Assembly: GCA_026706665.1 (NCBI GenBank)
Contig: JAPOYI010000245.1
Location: 27,810 to 91,809, forward strand
Direction of reading: 5' to 3'
From: Gammaproteobacteria bacterium
Lineage (GTDB): Bacteria > Pseudomonadota > Gammaproteobacteria > Pseudomonadales > Azotimanducaceae
DNA: 64,000 nt
This document shows, in pieces, positions 54,667 to 62,775 of the stretch. Every line of letters starts with the position of its first letter. Position 1 is the stretch's first letter. Made by a program: the position numbers and the translations under genes. Below the pieces are notes generated by a model. The model was not told the origin of the DNA. It searched no databases and was given only the letters and a program-made list of their open reading frames with translations.

Positions 54667-55371
54667 CGAGCTGCTTGAGTAGAGCGGCAACGGTGGTGTC
54701 TTCACCCTCCGCCCGTGCGTGCAGTTTTTCGAACACGTCAACTTCGTCGCCGCGCCATTCAATGTGAACGCGTCTCACTCGCTCGCCGGCAACGTGAGTG
54801 TACTGGTGCGGGAACGCCCAAAAGCATGATCGACAGACTCGATCATCGTGGTGCTGTTGCCAGTTCGGGCACTGTTCGCACGACCAAGATTTCGCGCGCT
54901 GGCTCGAGGCGTCAAGCAGCATGTATTCCTCAACCTTGGTTTCGTCGTGGGCGGTGTCGCCAGCCACCTCGTAAGGCACACGATGATCGATCTGTAGGTA
55001 GCGAGAGTCGATCTTCTCTCCGGTGATGGCGTCGCGCGAGTCATAGTACGCGATCAGGCGGTCTCGGAAGGCCTTTGAGAACGCCTTCCGCCCACCGATG
55101 CGGCCGCGTTTGATTTCACTTGGGTCGCCAAATCGATACGCGCCGATCTGCCGGCCGGTGAGCGGGCTTGGGACCGGGAAGGTCACGAGGGGGATTCCCT
55201 CCTCGCGGACATCGCGGGCTGCGCGCGGTGGGTGGTCGTAACCGTACACGTCCCGCAGCTCCTCCGTCGTGACCTGACCGTGCTCAAGAATGTGATCGAT
55301 GACCGTTCGTGCGCGCTTGGCGGTGACCTGCTCGCAAGCTCCAGAATGCGTGGATCGATTTCGTTCGGCAT
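54650..55371 (-). pseudogene. HNH-type restriction endonuclease, frameshift near the start
   Basis: ATG 55371 gives MPNEIDPRILELA, after which the frame must change by one base near 55333-55336 to continue as EQVTAKRARTVIDHILEHGQ. The rest is intact: TTEELRDVYGYDHPPRAARD, then the HNH core YLQIDHRVPYEVAGD and a CxxC pair set (CEQCPNW, CRSCFW), ending in an Arg/Lys-rich C-terminus. It converges with the adenine methyltransferase, suggesting the cognate nuclease. A GTG further upstream in the main frame could allow expression of an altered N-terminus, so loss of function is likely but not certain. Confidence 0.6.
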
Positions 55372-55829
55372 GGGGCCAAACTGCCACATCTATGCGGGAT
55401 GGTCGAGGGGGAGGCGAGTTTGGCCGACGGCAGGATGGTGGAGTTTCCGACGACTTCAACCAGCCATTCCGCACATCGTGCGCCGACGGACGGTTGCTGA
55501 CGCCAGTCGTCCAGGGAATGCGAGTCAAGGGGACGTTCTTGCCCATGTTCGCCGATGAGGTGCCGAAGATAGTGCTAATGGATGGGGGGGACTCGGTCAG
55601 GTCGGATCGGCGGTCGGCGCGGCGGAGACCCAAGATGAAGCTCGCGGGCGGTGGAGTACGGGTCGAGATCTCCGATGGAGTGACGGCAATCCGGCGGGGA
55701 CCGACTACTGTCCAACGCGAAGCGAGGGTGAAGCGAAGGTCCGACTCCGACGCGAAGCAGGGGTGAACCGGGTGTTCGAAGCATCATTCGGGGATTTGGG
55801 AGGGACATCGACTTGCTATGCTTTATTCC
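55372..55829. other. intergenic region upstream of proS
   Basis: 458 bp between the endonuclease start and proS. A plus-strand stretch (DFNQPFRTSCADGRLLTPVV, then FLPMFADEVPKIVLMDGG, about 55451-55590) looks weakly coding but has no start in frame and no recognised family; it may be a broken ORF. Near 55700-55765 there are short imperfect repeats (GCGAAGCGAGGGTGAAGCGA). A -10-like TGCTATGCTT sits just before proS. Confidence 0.4.
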
Positions 55830-57524
55830 ATGCGTGCCAGCCGGACACTGATACCCACCCTGAAGGAAACGCCCGCGGAAGCGGAGGTGGCGAGCCATGT
55901 GCTGCTGCTTCGGGCGGGTTTCATCCGCCGGGTCGCCGGAGGACTGTATACCTGGCTGCCACTCGGCTTGCGCGTAATGCGAAAGATCGAGGTGATCGTG
56001 AGGGAAGAGCTGGAACGTTCCGGCGCCCAGGAAATACAGATGCCTGTGGTCCAGCCGGCTGAACTGTGGCGCGAGAGCGGCCGCTGGGATGTGATGGGTG
56101 CCGACCTGTTGCGCATGCGGGATCGCCACGAACGCGATTACGCGATGGGCCCGACCCACGAGGAGGTTGTCACCGACCTGATTCGCCGGACGGTGCACAG
56201 CTACAAGGATATTCCCCTCAACGTGTACCAGATCCAGACCAAGTTCCGGGACGAGATCCGGCCCCGTTTCGGCCTGTTGCGCGCGCGCGAATTCCTGATG
56301 AAGGATGCCTATTCCTTCCACCTTGGCGAAGAGTCCCTGGAACGTACCTACCGCGACATGTACGACGCCTACACGGCGATCCTCACGCGCATTGGCGTTG
56401 ACTTTCGCGTTGTCGAAGCGGATTCCGGAATGATCGGCGATGGCGAATCGCACGAGTTCCAGGTGATCGCCGAGTCCGGTGAGGACCTCATGGCGTATTG
56501 TCCGGACAGCGGGTACGCGGCGAATGTGGAGAAGGCGGAAGCGCTTGCGCCGGAGCCGTCGGACGAACGGTCGGTGCCGATCGAGAAGGTCGAGACGCCG
56601 GGCGTCAGGACCATAGCCGATGTCGCCGCCCTCCTGGGTATCGAAGCCTCCCGTTGTGTAAAGACGCTGATCGTGCGCGGGGACCGGGAGCCGTTCGTCG
56701 CGCTGGTTCTTCGCGGCGACCATGAACTGAACGAGACCAAGGCGGCGAGACTCGACGCCGTGGCAGCGCCGGTGACGTTCGCTGGCGACGAGGAGGTCGG
56801 GGCGGCGACCGGTTGTTCGGTGGGGTCCATCGGACCGGTCGGACTGGATTTGCCGGTGTACGCGGATCGAGCCGCAGCCGCAGCGGTCAACTGCGTATGC
56901 GGCGCTAACGAGGAAGAATTCCACCTGACGGGGGTTAACTGGTCGCGCGACTTCCCGGACGCCCGGGTCGTGGATATCCGCAACGTCGTCGAGGGCGATC
57001 CATCGCCGGACGGCGGCGGCAAGCTTGCGTTCTCCCGGGGTATCGAGGTCGGCCACATCTTCAAGCTCGGCGACAAGTACAGTGTGCCGATGCGACTCGC
57101 CCTGCAGGACGGAGGCGGTACCGAGGCGCCGTTGATCATGGGTTGCTATGGTCTCGGCGTATCGAGGCTTGTAGCTGCCGTGGCAGAGCAATGCCATGAC
57201 GACGACGGCATCATCTGGCCGGCGCCGATCGCTCCCTTCGACGCCCACATCCTGGCGCTCGACTACGCTCAGCCCGACGTGGCGGCGGTGGTCGAGTCGT
57301 TGTACGGGGAATGTCTCGATGCGGGCATCGATGTACTGCTCGACGATCGTGACGAACGCCCCGGCGTGAAGTTCGCCGAGTCCGACCTGCTGGGGATTCC
57401 GCACCGCATCACGGTGGGTGTGCGCAATCTCGCAAAGGGTCTCGTCGAGTACGGGCGTCGGGGGGAAGCCGCACGCGAACTGTTGGCACCGGCGGAAGTG
57501 GTTGATCGAATCAGGTCCGATTGA
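55830..57524 (+). CDS. proS: prolyl-tRNA synthetase
   Basis: About 564 residues of the bacterial type with an INS editing domain. MRASRTLIPTLKETPAEAEV is the canonical start (ATG 55830; an ATG four codons earlier is possible). Class II motifs: RAGFIRRVAGGLYTWLPLGL, GPTHEEVVTDLIRR, QIQTKFRDEIRPRFGLLRAR, FLMKDAYSFHLGEESL, and CYGLGVSRLVAAVAEQ (motif 3). The insert (about residues 230-400) removes Ala-tRNA-Pro. It charges tRNA-Pro. Stop and tlpA-like stop are only 4 bp apart, convergent. Confidence 0.96.
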   Translation: MRASRTLIPTLKETPAEAEVASHVLLLRAGFIRRVAGGLYTWLPLGLRVMRKIEVIVREELERSGAQEIQMPVVQPAELWRESGRWDVMGADLLRMRDRHERDYAMGPTHEEVVTDLIRRTVHSYKDIPLNVYQIQTKFRDEIRPRFGLLRAREFLMKDAYSFHLGEESLERTYRDMYDAYTAILTRIGVDFRVVEADSGMIGDGESHEFQVIAESGEDLMAYCPDSGYAANVEKAEALAPEPSDERSVPIEKVETPGVRTIADVAALLGIEASRCVKTLIVRGDREPFVALVLRGDHELNETKAARLDAVAAPVTFAGDEEVGAATGCSVGSIGPVGLDLPVYADRAAAAAVNCVCGANEEEFHLTGVNWSRDFPDARVVDIRNVVEGDPSPDGGGKLAFSRGIEVGHIFKLGDKYSVPMRLALQDGGGTEAPLIMGCYGLGVSRLVAAVAEQCHDDDGIIWPAPIAPFDAHILALDYAQPDVAAVVESLYGECLDAGIDVLLDDRDERPGVKFAESDLLGIPHRITVGVRNLAKGLVEYGRRGEAARELLAPAEVVDRIRSD

Positions 57525-57528
57525 TTCG

Positions 57529-58002
57529 TCAGGCGCGGGTTCGAATCCGTGCCGATTCCGGCGCCGCGTGCAGCAGGCTTTCCCGCGTCTGCGGCCCTAT
57601 GAGGATCTCATGGACCTTGAGGTCGGGACCGATGATCACGGTGGTGGGAAGCACGTCGGGCAAGTCGTAGCCGAAGCGTTTGAACGGGTCCGCGACGAGG
57701 ACGGGGAACTCGATCCCCATCTCCCCGATCAATGCTGCGAGCGACTCGCCTGAGATTCCGTCATAGTTCACCCCGAGTATCGAGAGGCCGGTTGCCTCCC
57801 GCTCGTGGTGCAACGTATTCAGTTCAGGTATTTCCTGTCGGCAGGGGACGCACCATTCGGCCCAATAGTTGATGGCCACGTACTGCCCACGGGACCAGGC
57901 GGCGGTGCTGCCGTCCGCGAGTCGGAGCGAATCGTCCGAGCAGGCCGCCAGACCTAGGCCCAGGACGGCGATACAACCGAGGTGTCTCGTCCGGAAGTGC
58001 AA
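57529..58002 (-). CDS. TlpA-like thioredoxin-fold lipoprotein
   Basis: A 157-residue protein with a lipoprotein signal (LGCIAVLGLGLAACSD, lipobox LAAC) and a thioredoxin fold: YVAINYWAEWCVPCRQEIPE carries the WCxxC site, and VLPTTVIIGPDLKVHEIL holds the cis-Pro loop. It is predicted to be a membrane-anchored periplasmic disulfide reductase, perhaps for cytochrome c assembly or for DsbA-like partners. The start is a TTG at 58002. Convergent with proS. Confidence 0.87.
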   Translation of the reverse strand: MHFRTRHLGCIAVLGLGLAACSDDSLRLADGSTAAWSRGQYVAINYWAEWCVPCRQEIPELNTLHHEREATGLSILGVNYDGISGESLAALIGEMGIEFPVLVADPFKRFGYDLPDVLPTTVIIGPDLKVHEILIGPQTRESLLHAAPESARIRTRA

Positions 58003-58029
58003 TTTCAGCAGTTGCGGACGCTTTTCGTG

Positions 58030-58638
58030 CTAGTGCCGCAGCGCGCGTACGGGCGCCTTGCCGGGACCGGGGGAGTCACTGGCGGGGGAAGAAGCGGTGG
58101 TCCTGCCGTCATGGTCAACGCGTGGTTGGCGTGCCGCAGCGATGGGCGGGGCGTGCTCCAGAATGGTCGGTGGCGGTTTCAGGCGCAGCAGCTTTCGATA
58201 GGTGTCCGACCCTGTTGGGATTCGCCGGTGCCTCGCGTAGAAGTCGACCGCTCGCCGCCACGCCTCGTCGAGGCCATGCAGCCTGATGGAGACAGTCGTA
58301 TTCACGACGTTGCCACTCAGTAGCGACGTGATGCCCACCTGGAACAACGGCGTTCTCCTGCCGTTTCTTCCGTTCTTCCAGCGGAACAGGATGCCGCGGA
58401 CGTGACCGTCGGAATCCACATGCACTTCGCGCATCGCCCGTTCCCGCGCAGCGCGCTGTGTCACTGCCAGCTCCGCATCCCGATCTTCGGCCTGCCGCCG
58501 CACCTCCGCGCGGGCGGCCCCGTGCATGAGACGGCCCCCTATCTTCAGGGAGAAGTACTCCTGGTATGTCTCGTTGTCGATCTGGCGGCGAACGCGGTAG
58601 CCGTGGAAGCGACGCAAGTTCAGGAGTTCAACGCTCAT
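58030..58638 (-). CDS. hypothetical protein, AP2/arm-domain-like N-terminus
   Basis: A 202-residue basic protein starting MSVELLNLRRFHGYRVRRQI. The N-terminal part (DNETYQEYFSLKIGGRLMHG, then a helical ARAEVRRQAEDRDAELAVTQ) recalls AP2-like or integrase arm-type DNA-binding segments. The middle (GILFRWKNGRNGRRTPLFQV, RLHGLDEAWRRAVDFYARHR) is not recognised, and the tail is low complexity. It may be a DNA-binding accessory protein. No catalytic motif is visible. It stands alone between tlpA and the racemase gene. Confidence 0.5.
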   Translation of the reverse strand: MSVELLNLRRFHGYRVRRQIDNETYQEYFSLKIGGRLMHGAARAEVRRQAEDRDAELAVTQRAARERAMREVHVDSDGHVRGILFRWKNGRNGRRTPLFQVGITSLLSGNVVNTTVSIRLHGLDEAWRRAVDFYARHRRIPTGSDTYRKLLRLKPPPTILEHAPPIAAARQPRVDHDGRTTASSPASDSPGPGKAPVRALRH

Positions 58639-58710
58639 CGCGACTGCTCCTTGCCGTTCGGCAAGCGACCCGGGACTCGCCAGGAGCAGCCAGGCCGGAG
58701 GGGTGATCGA

Positions 58711-59841
58711 TCAGGCGGTGGATACGACATGCTTTTCCTGCAACGCGCGGGCTTCGCCGTCACTGAAACCGGCGTCCCGCAGCACTGCGAGGGTGTCTTC
58801 GCCGGGCATCCGCGGGCCGTGCGAGATTTCCGCGTCCGTTCGGCTGAAACGCGGCGCGGGTGCGGGCTGCACGACACCGTCGACATCGACGAATGTTGCG
58901 CGGTCCCTGTTGTGTGGATGTTCCGGTGCTTCGAATATCGAAAGAACTGGAGCGAAACAGACATCCGTGCCTTCCATGACTTCGCACCACTCGTCCCGGG
59001 TCCTGGTCTTGAAGACGGCGCCGAGCTCCTCCTTCAGGCCTTCCCATCCGCGGGCATCCATCTGTCTGGCGAATCGGTCCGGATCGACGTCTGACTTTTC
59101 CACCAGCAGCGAATAGAACTGTGGCTCGATGGCACCCACTGAGACGTGCTTCCCGTCCCGTGTTTCGTAGGTGCCGTAGAAGTGCGCGCCGCCGTCAAGC
59201 AGGTTGGTGCCGCGGCGGTCGGTGAAATGCTTCCCCATGGAAAAGAACGCCGCCATCAGCGCCGCCGACCCGTCGACCATCGCCGCATCGATCACCTGGC
59301 CCTTGCCGGAGCGGCTCGCCTCCAATATCCCGCAGACAAGGCCGAACGCCAGCAGCATGCCGCCTCCGCCGAAGTCTCCGATGAGGTTGAGGGGCGGCAC
59401 TGGGCTGCCGCCTTTCTCGCCGATGGCATGCAGGACACCGGCCAGGCCGATGTAGTTGATGTCGTGGCCGGCGGCCAAGGCAAGCGGTCCGTCCTGGCCC
59501 CAGCCGGTCATGCGCCCGTAGACAAGCCGTTCGTTGCGCGCCATGCACTCGTTCGGTCCCAGCCCCAGCCGTTCCGTAACGCCGGGTCGAAATCCCTCGA
59601 ACAGCGCGTCAGCCGATTCGCAGAGCCTGAGAACGATATCGACACCTTCCGGCGTCTTGAGATCGATGATGATCGAACGGCGGTTGCGCGCGAGGACATC
59701 GCGGGGACGTGAACGCTGCGCCGGATCAGGACGGTCGATGCGAATGACCTCCGCCCCCATGTCGGAGAGCATCATGCCGCAGAACGGACCGGGCCCGATA
59801 CCCGCCAACTCGATGACGCGAAACCCCGTCAGCGGTCCCAC
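58711..59841 (-). CDS. alpha-methylacyl-CoA racemase-type CaiB family protein
   Basis: About 376 residues from a GTG at 59841 with AGGAGG eight nt upstream; the ORF-track ATG would read through the 25-bp repeats and is rejected. Family blocks: GFRVIELAGIGPGPFCGMML, GAEVIRIDRPDPAQRSRPRD, NRRSIIIDLKTPEGVDIVLR, GRMTGWGQDGPLALAAGHDI (His of the racemase pair), NLIGDFGGGGMLLAFGLVCG (Asp) and SVGAIEPQFYSLLVE (Glu). It interconverts R- and S-2-methylacyl-CoAs in branched-chain or sterol side-chain breakdown. Confidence 0.88.
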   Translation of the reverse strand: MGPLTGFRVIELAGIGPGPFCGMMLSDMGAEVIRIDRPDPAQRSRPRDVLARNRRSIIIDLKTPEGVDIVLRLCESADALFEGFRPGVTERLGLGPNECMARNERLVYGRMTGWGQDGPLALAAGHDINYIGLAGVLHAIGEKGGSPVPPLNLIGDFGGGGMLLAFGLVCGILEASRSGKGQVIDAAMVDGSAALMAAFFSMGKHFTDRRGTNLLDGGAHFYGTYETRDGKHVSVGAIEPQFYSLLVEKSDVDPDRFARQMDARGWEGLKEELGAVFKTRTRDEWCEVMEGTDVCFAPVLSIFEAPEHPHNRDRATFVDVDGVVQPAPAPRFSRTDAEISHGPRMPGEDTLAVLRDAGFSDGEARALQEKHVVSTA

Positions 59842-59854
59842 TGCCGTGTCCTCC

Positions 59855-59925
59855 TCTGGCCGTCCCCGCGGCCATGTCTTCTGGCCGTCCCCGCGGCCAT
59901 GTCTTCTGGCCGTCCCCGCGGCCAT
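59855..59925. repeat. 25-bp tandem repeat, nearly three copies, each a hairpin
   Basis: The unit TCTGGCCGTCCCCGCGGCC plus ATGTCT occurs at 59855, 59880 and 59905 (the last about 21 bp). Each contains GGCCG-TCCCCG-CGGCC, a 5-bp all-GC stem. Copies look identical. They sit 14 nt upstream of the racemase GTG, inside its leader. Confidence 0.9.
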
Positions 59926-59951
59926 TCCCGGAGTTTATGGGCTCCGGTCGA

Positions 59952-61727
59952 TTAACGCACGTCCGCGCCGTTCACCCGTTGGATTTCTGCAAATTCCCGG
60001 TACAGGCCGTTTTCGCGCAGGAGTGAATCGTGGCTGCCTTCCGCGATGACCCGGCCCTCATCGAGGACGACGATGCGGTCCGCGACGGCGGCGGTGGAGA
60101 GCCGGTGGGCGACGATAAGGACCGTGCATCGGCCCTTGATCGAGGCCAGGGTGCGGCAGATCGTCTCCTCGCTTTGGGCATCCAGGGCGCTGGTCGGTTC
60201 GTCCATCAGCAGGATTCGCGGAGATGTGAGGAGGGCACGGGCTATCGCGAGGCGTTGCCGCTGACCGCCGGAGAGCCCCTGACCGTCTTCCCCAACGCAC
60301 GTATGCAAGTCATTTTCCAGCCCTTCCACGAACTCCAGGGCGTTCGCCTGCTCAAGCGCGCTCCTGATTTCTTCTTCTTTCGCATCCGGTGCGCCGTAGA
60401 GCACATTCACCATGATCGGGCCGGCGAAGACAACGGGATTCTGCGGTACGAAGCCCACCTGTCCCCTCAACACCGCGGCCGAGAGCCTGCGCGCATCGAC
60501 CCCACTCACCGAGACCACGCCTTCCGTTGGATCGTAGAAACGTTGTACCAGGTCGAGAATCGAGCTCTTTCCGGAGCCTGAGGGTCCCACCAGCGCCACC
60601 ATCTCTCCCGGCGCCACGCGGAGGTCGACACCGTTCAGGGCGACCTCACCGCTCCTCGCCGGATACCGGAGATAGACGTTGTCGAACCTGATGGCGCCAA
60701 GTTCGGTTGGGGTTTCGGGACACTCCGGTTCGGCCAGCAACGAGTTTACCGTCAACAGCTCCAGCAGCCTTTCCGCCGCACCGGCAGCGCGTTGCACATC
60801 GGCCCAGACTTCGCTGATCGCAGTAGCCGAACCGGCCACGACAAGCGCGTAGAAGATGAACGCGATCAACTCGCCAGCCGTCGTCCGGCCGGCAAGCACA
60901 TCGGTTCCTCCGACCCAGAGCATGGCGGCGATGGCCGCGGGCGTCAGTACCATTACGGACGCAATCAGCACAGCGCGTTGTCGAATTCGCTGCACGGCGA
61001 CATCGAAAGCGTCGGTCACGCGTCCTGCGAAGGCCTCGATATCGCGTGCCTCGTGAGTAAACGCCTGCACCACCTTGATGTGGCGCAGCGACTCGCCGGC
61101 ATAGCTGCCGACATCGGCGATCGCCGTCTGACTGGTGCGCGAAAGTCGCCGAACCCGGCGGCCGAACAGAACGATAGGAGAGATGACGACTGGAGCGCTT
61201 GCCAGGACGACCGTGGAGAGTTTCGGATTCGTCACGAACAGCATCACTATGCCACCGACAAGTATCAGCGAGTTACGCAGGGCAATCGAAGCGGACGTGC
61301 CGAGTACCGTTTGCAACAGTGTCGTATCGGTGGTGATGCGGGACATGATTTCGGTGGGCCGGTTGGTCTCGAAGAAACCAGGATGCAAGCGGATCAGGTT
61401 TGCGTAGACCGCTTTCCGGATGTCCGCGCTGACCCGTTCGCCTACCCACGACACGAAGTAGTAACGCGCATAGGTCCCCGCCGCGAGCAGCACGACCAGG
61501 GCGGCGAAGACGCCGATGCTGACGAGGAGCACGTCCTGGGTACGCGTCGTCAGTACATCGTCGATCAGGAGCCTGAGCCCCTGGCCAACCGAAAGCGTCA
61601 CCGTGGCCGTCGCAACCAGGGCGGTTGCCGCCACGATCAGTTGCGGCCCGTAGGGTCGCAGGAACGACAGCATCTGCTTCAGGCTGGCGATGTTGCGGCT
61701 GCTCTGGCGTTCGGGCATCTCTTCCAT
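59952..61727 (-). CDS. ABC exporter with fused membrane and ATPase domains
   Basis: About 591 residues from ATG 61727. The membrane domain spans residues 20-320 with a coupling region (GFFETNRPTEIMSRITTDTT). The ATPase has Walker A LVGPSGSGKSSILDLVQRFY, Q-loop VGFVPQNPVVFAGPIMVNVL, signature EDGQGLSGGQRQRLAIARAL, Walker B ILLMDEPTSALDAQSE and the switch AHRLST. It resembles MsbA/BmrA-type exporters of lipids or drugs. It should be a homodimer in the inner membrane. It lies upstream of the racemase gene on the same strand with the repeat between. Confidence 0.9.
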   Translation of the reverse strand: MEEMPERQSSRNIASLKQMLSFLRPYGPQLIVAATALVATATVTLSVGQGLRLLIDDVLTTRTQDVLLVSIGVFAALVVLLAAGTYARYYFVSWVGERVSADIRKAVYANLIRLHPGFFETNRPTEIMSRITTDTTLLQTVLGTSASIALRNSLILVGGIVMLFVTNPKLSTVVLASAPVVISPIVLFGRRVRRLSRTSQTAIADVGSYAGESLRHIKVVQAFTHEARDIEAFAGRVTDAFDVAVQRIRQRAVLIASVMVLTPAAIAAMLWVGGTDVLAGRTTAGELIAFIFYALVVAGSATAISEVWADVQRAAGAAERLLELLTVNSLLAEPECPETPTELGAIRFDNVYLRYPARSGEVALNGVDLRVAPGEMVALVGPSGSGKSSILDLVQRFYDPTEGVVSVSGVDARRLSAAVLRGQVGFVPQNPVVFAGPIMVNVLYGAPDAKEEEIRSALEQANALEFVEGLENDLHTCVGEDGQGLSGGQRQRLAIARALLTSPRILLMDEPTSALDAQSEETICRTLASIKGRCTVLIVAHRLSTAAVADRIVVLDEGRVIAEGSHDSLLRENGLYREFAEIQRVNGADVR

Positions 61728-62226
61728 GGACGGGATTCTACTCGTTGTATTCTCGCGGGACGCGCGAGGCGCCGCGCCTTCAAGAATATGAAACCGACAC
61801 TTGCGTTCTGGATCTGGTCGCCCCGGCTCGCAGACGCCGGAGGACGAGCACCCGCAGTGCCGTGAGACCTCGCTCATGGTCGTCTTGCAGGGGGGATGGG
61901 CGCATGGGCGTGCCCGCGTGGACCACTCGCCTCTCCTTGTAAACCGGACACTTCATCTGTCCAGAAGCGGACACTTTACTTGTTCTCAACAGGGCCAAGA
62001 CTGGCGATTGACACCTTGAGTCGGCGCGTCCATCATGGCTCGCGAAACGAAACGAAAACTGACCGGAAGGCTTCCACGGCAAAGCGCCAGAGCTCATGAG
62101 AACGGCACCCGCCGATATCGCTTCCCTCGCCGGGGCGGGGCAGATCGGCTATCCCGTCCGAGTAAACCAGAGAGTCTGCCGCTCTCCCCCACGCTTGGGC
62201 GATGCCCCGTCTCGGCAGCTTGCGCC
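61728..62226. other. intergenic region with an orphan IS end
   Basis: 499 bp without a convincing ORF. It holds the second 60-bp IS end (61935-61994). The rest shows no clear promoter or hairpin. ORF-track entries here are short, low in hydrophobic residues and overlap each other on both strands. Confidence 0.5.
61935..61994. repeat. 60-bp IS end sequence, copy B (solo)
   Basis: CCTTGTAAACCGGACACTTC through TTGTTCTCAACAGGG, same orientation as copy A at 53528 and differing at only a few bases. No transposase lies beside it, so it is a solo end left by deletion or excision of an ISNCY-type element. Confidence 0.8.
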
Positions 62227-62337
62227 ATGAAAAGACCTTGGCCGGGAAAACCCCCGTACGACCATTTCGGGATGATCGTCTCGATTCTCCTGGGCTTGTG
62301 GGCGCTATGGGTCGTTGTCGCGTATCTCGCGCCCTGA
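62227..62337 (+). CDS. small membrane protein, 36 residues
   Basis: ATG 62227 encodes a charged N-terminus (MKRPWPGKPPYDHFG) and one transmembrane helix (MIVSILLGLWALWVVVAYLA), then stops. The layout of Lys/Arg first and a Trp-rich helix fits a single-pass inner-membrane microprotein. It is 16 nt before the next small membrane ORF. No family is recognised; coding status rests on this pattern and the tandem arrangement. Confidence 0.5.
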   Translation: MKRPWPGKPPYDHFGMIVSILLGLWALWVVVAYLAP

Positions 62338-62353
62338 CCGCGATGGAGCGACA

Positions 62354-62509
62354 ATGAGAAGACCCCTGCGCTTTCCCGCCGACGAACTGCCGCCCGTCGA
62401 AGTGAAGATCTGGCGCACCGCCGTCGCGGTCGCCCTCGGCGTCGTCATGGCGAGCGCGATTGTCGCGGTCGCGGCGCTCTTGTTACTGAGACTCGGGGTC
62501 TTCGGATGA
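62354..62509 (+). CDS. small membrane protein, 51 residues
   Basis: ATG 62354, preceded by GGAGCG, encodes a cytosolic-like start (MRRPLRFPADELPPVEVKIW) and one membrane helix (AVAVALGVVMASAIVAVAAL). The stop overlaps the next ATG (ATGA). It pairs with the 36-residue ORF upstream. Function unknown; it could be a subunit or regulator of a membrane complex whose other members are lost. Confidence 0.5.
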   Translation: MRRPLRFPADELPPVEVKIWRTAVAVALGVVMASAIVAVAALLLLRLGVFG

Positions 62510-62625
62510 GTGAGCAGGAAAGGCTCAAGGAAGCCGAAGACGAGATAGGTTTCGTTCCACTTCCACGGGTCCGTCGAACGAGTCGTCCCTCTCGCTCCGC
62601 GCCTCGCGCAGCCGGTGGAGCATAG
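62506..62625 (+). CDS. short ORF, probably cut by an IS1595 fragment
   Basis: ATG 62506 overlaps the previous stop and starts MSEQERLKEAEDEIGFVPLP, which reads like a normal charged protein N-terminus. From about residue 18 onward it is the antisense of an IS1595 transposase fragment and turns into Arg/Ser-rich text until TAG 62625. The original third gene of this small cluster was probably truncated by the IS. Confidence 0.45.
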   Translation: MSEQERLKEAEDEIGFVPLPRVRRTSRPSRSAPRAAGGA

Positions 62626-62695
62626 ACCACGCGGTAGGCTGGGATACGCCGATGTCGGCAGCGAGCTTGACGCTGGCCATACCCTTGGTTTCCGT
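62555..62695 (-). pseudogene. IS1595-family transposase fragment
   Basis: The minus strand encodes SVKLAADIGVSQPTAWSMLH, RLREAR and SFDGPVEVE, aligning with MKLHRDLGVSQKTAWFMLHR and GPAEVDE of the relic at 40.4 kb. Only about 47 residues remain, with no start, catalytic core or ends. It is a different lineage from the 40-kb copy, judging by the substitutions. Confidence 0.8.
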
Positions 62696-62775
62696 GGCTC
62701 CGTGGCGGTCGGTATTGCGGTGCGCCAGACCCTGTGACACGATTCGGACCAATGCCCCGGGTATCCGCAGCCAGC

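Noticed and set aside
55575-57404. 609-residue minus-strand ORF
   Set aside because: Antisense to proS, whose class II synthetase motifs are unambiguous.
59855-59925. Possible CRISPR array
   Set aside because: The 25-bp units are directly joined with no spacers, and there are only three; no cas genes in the window.
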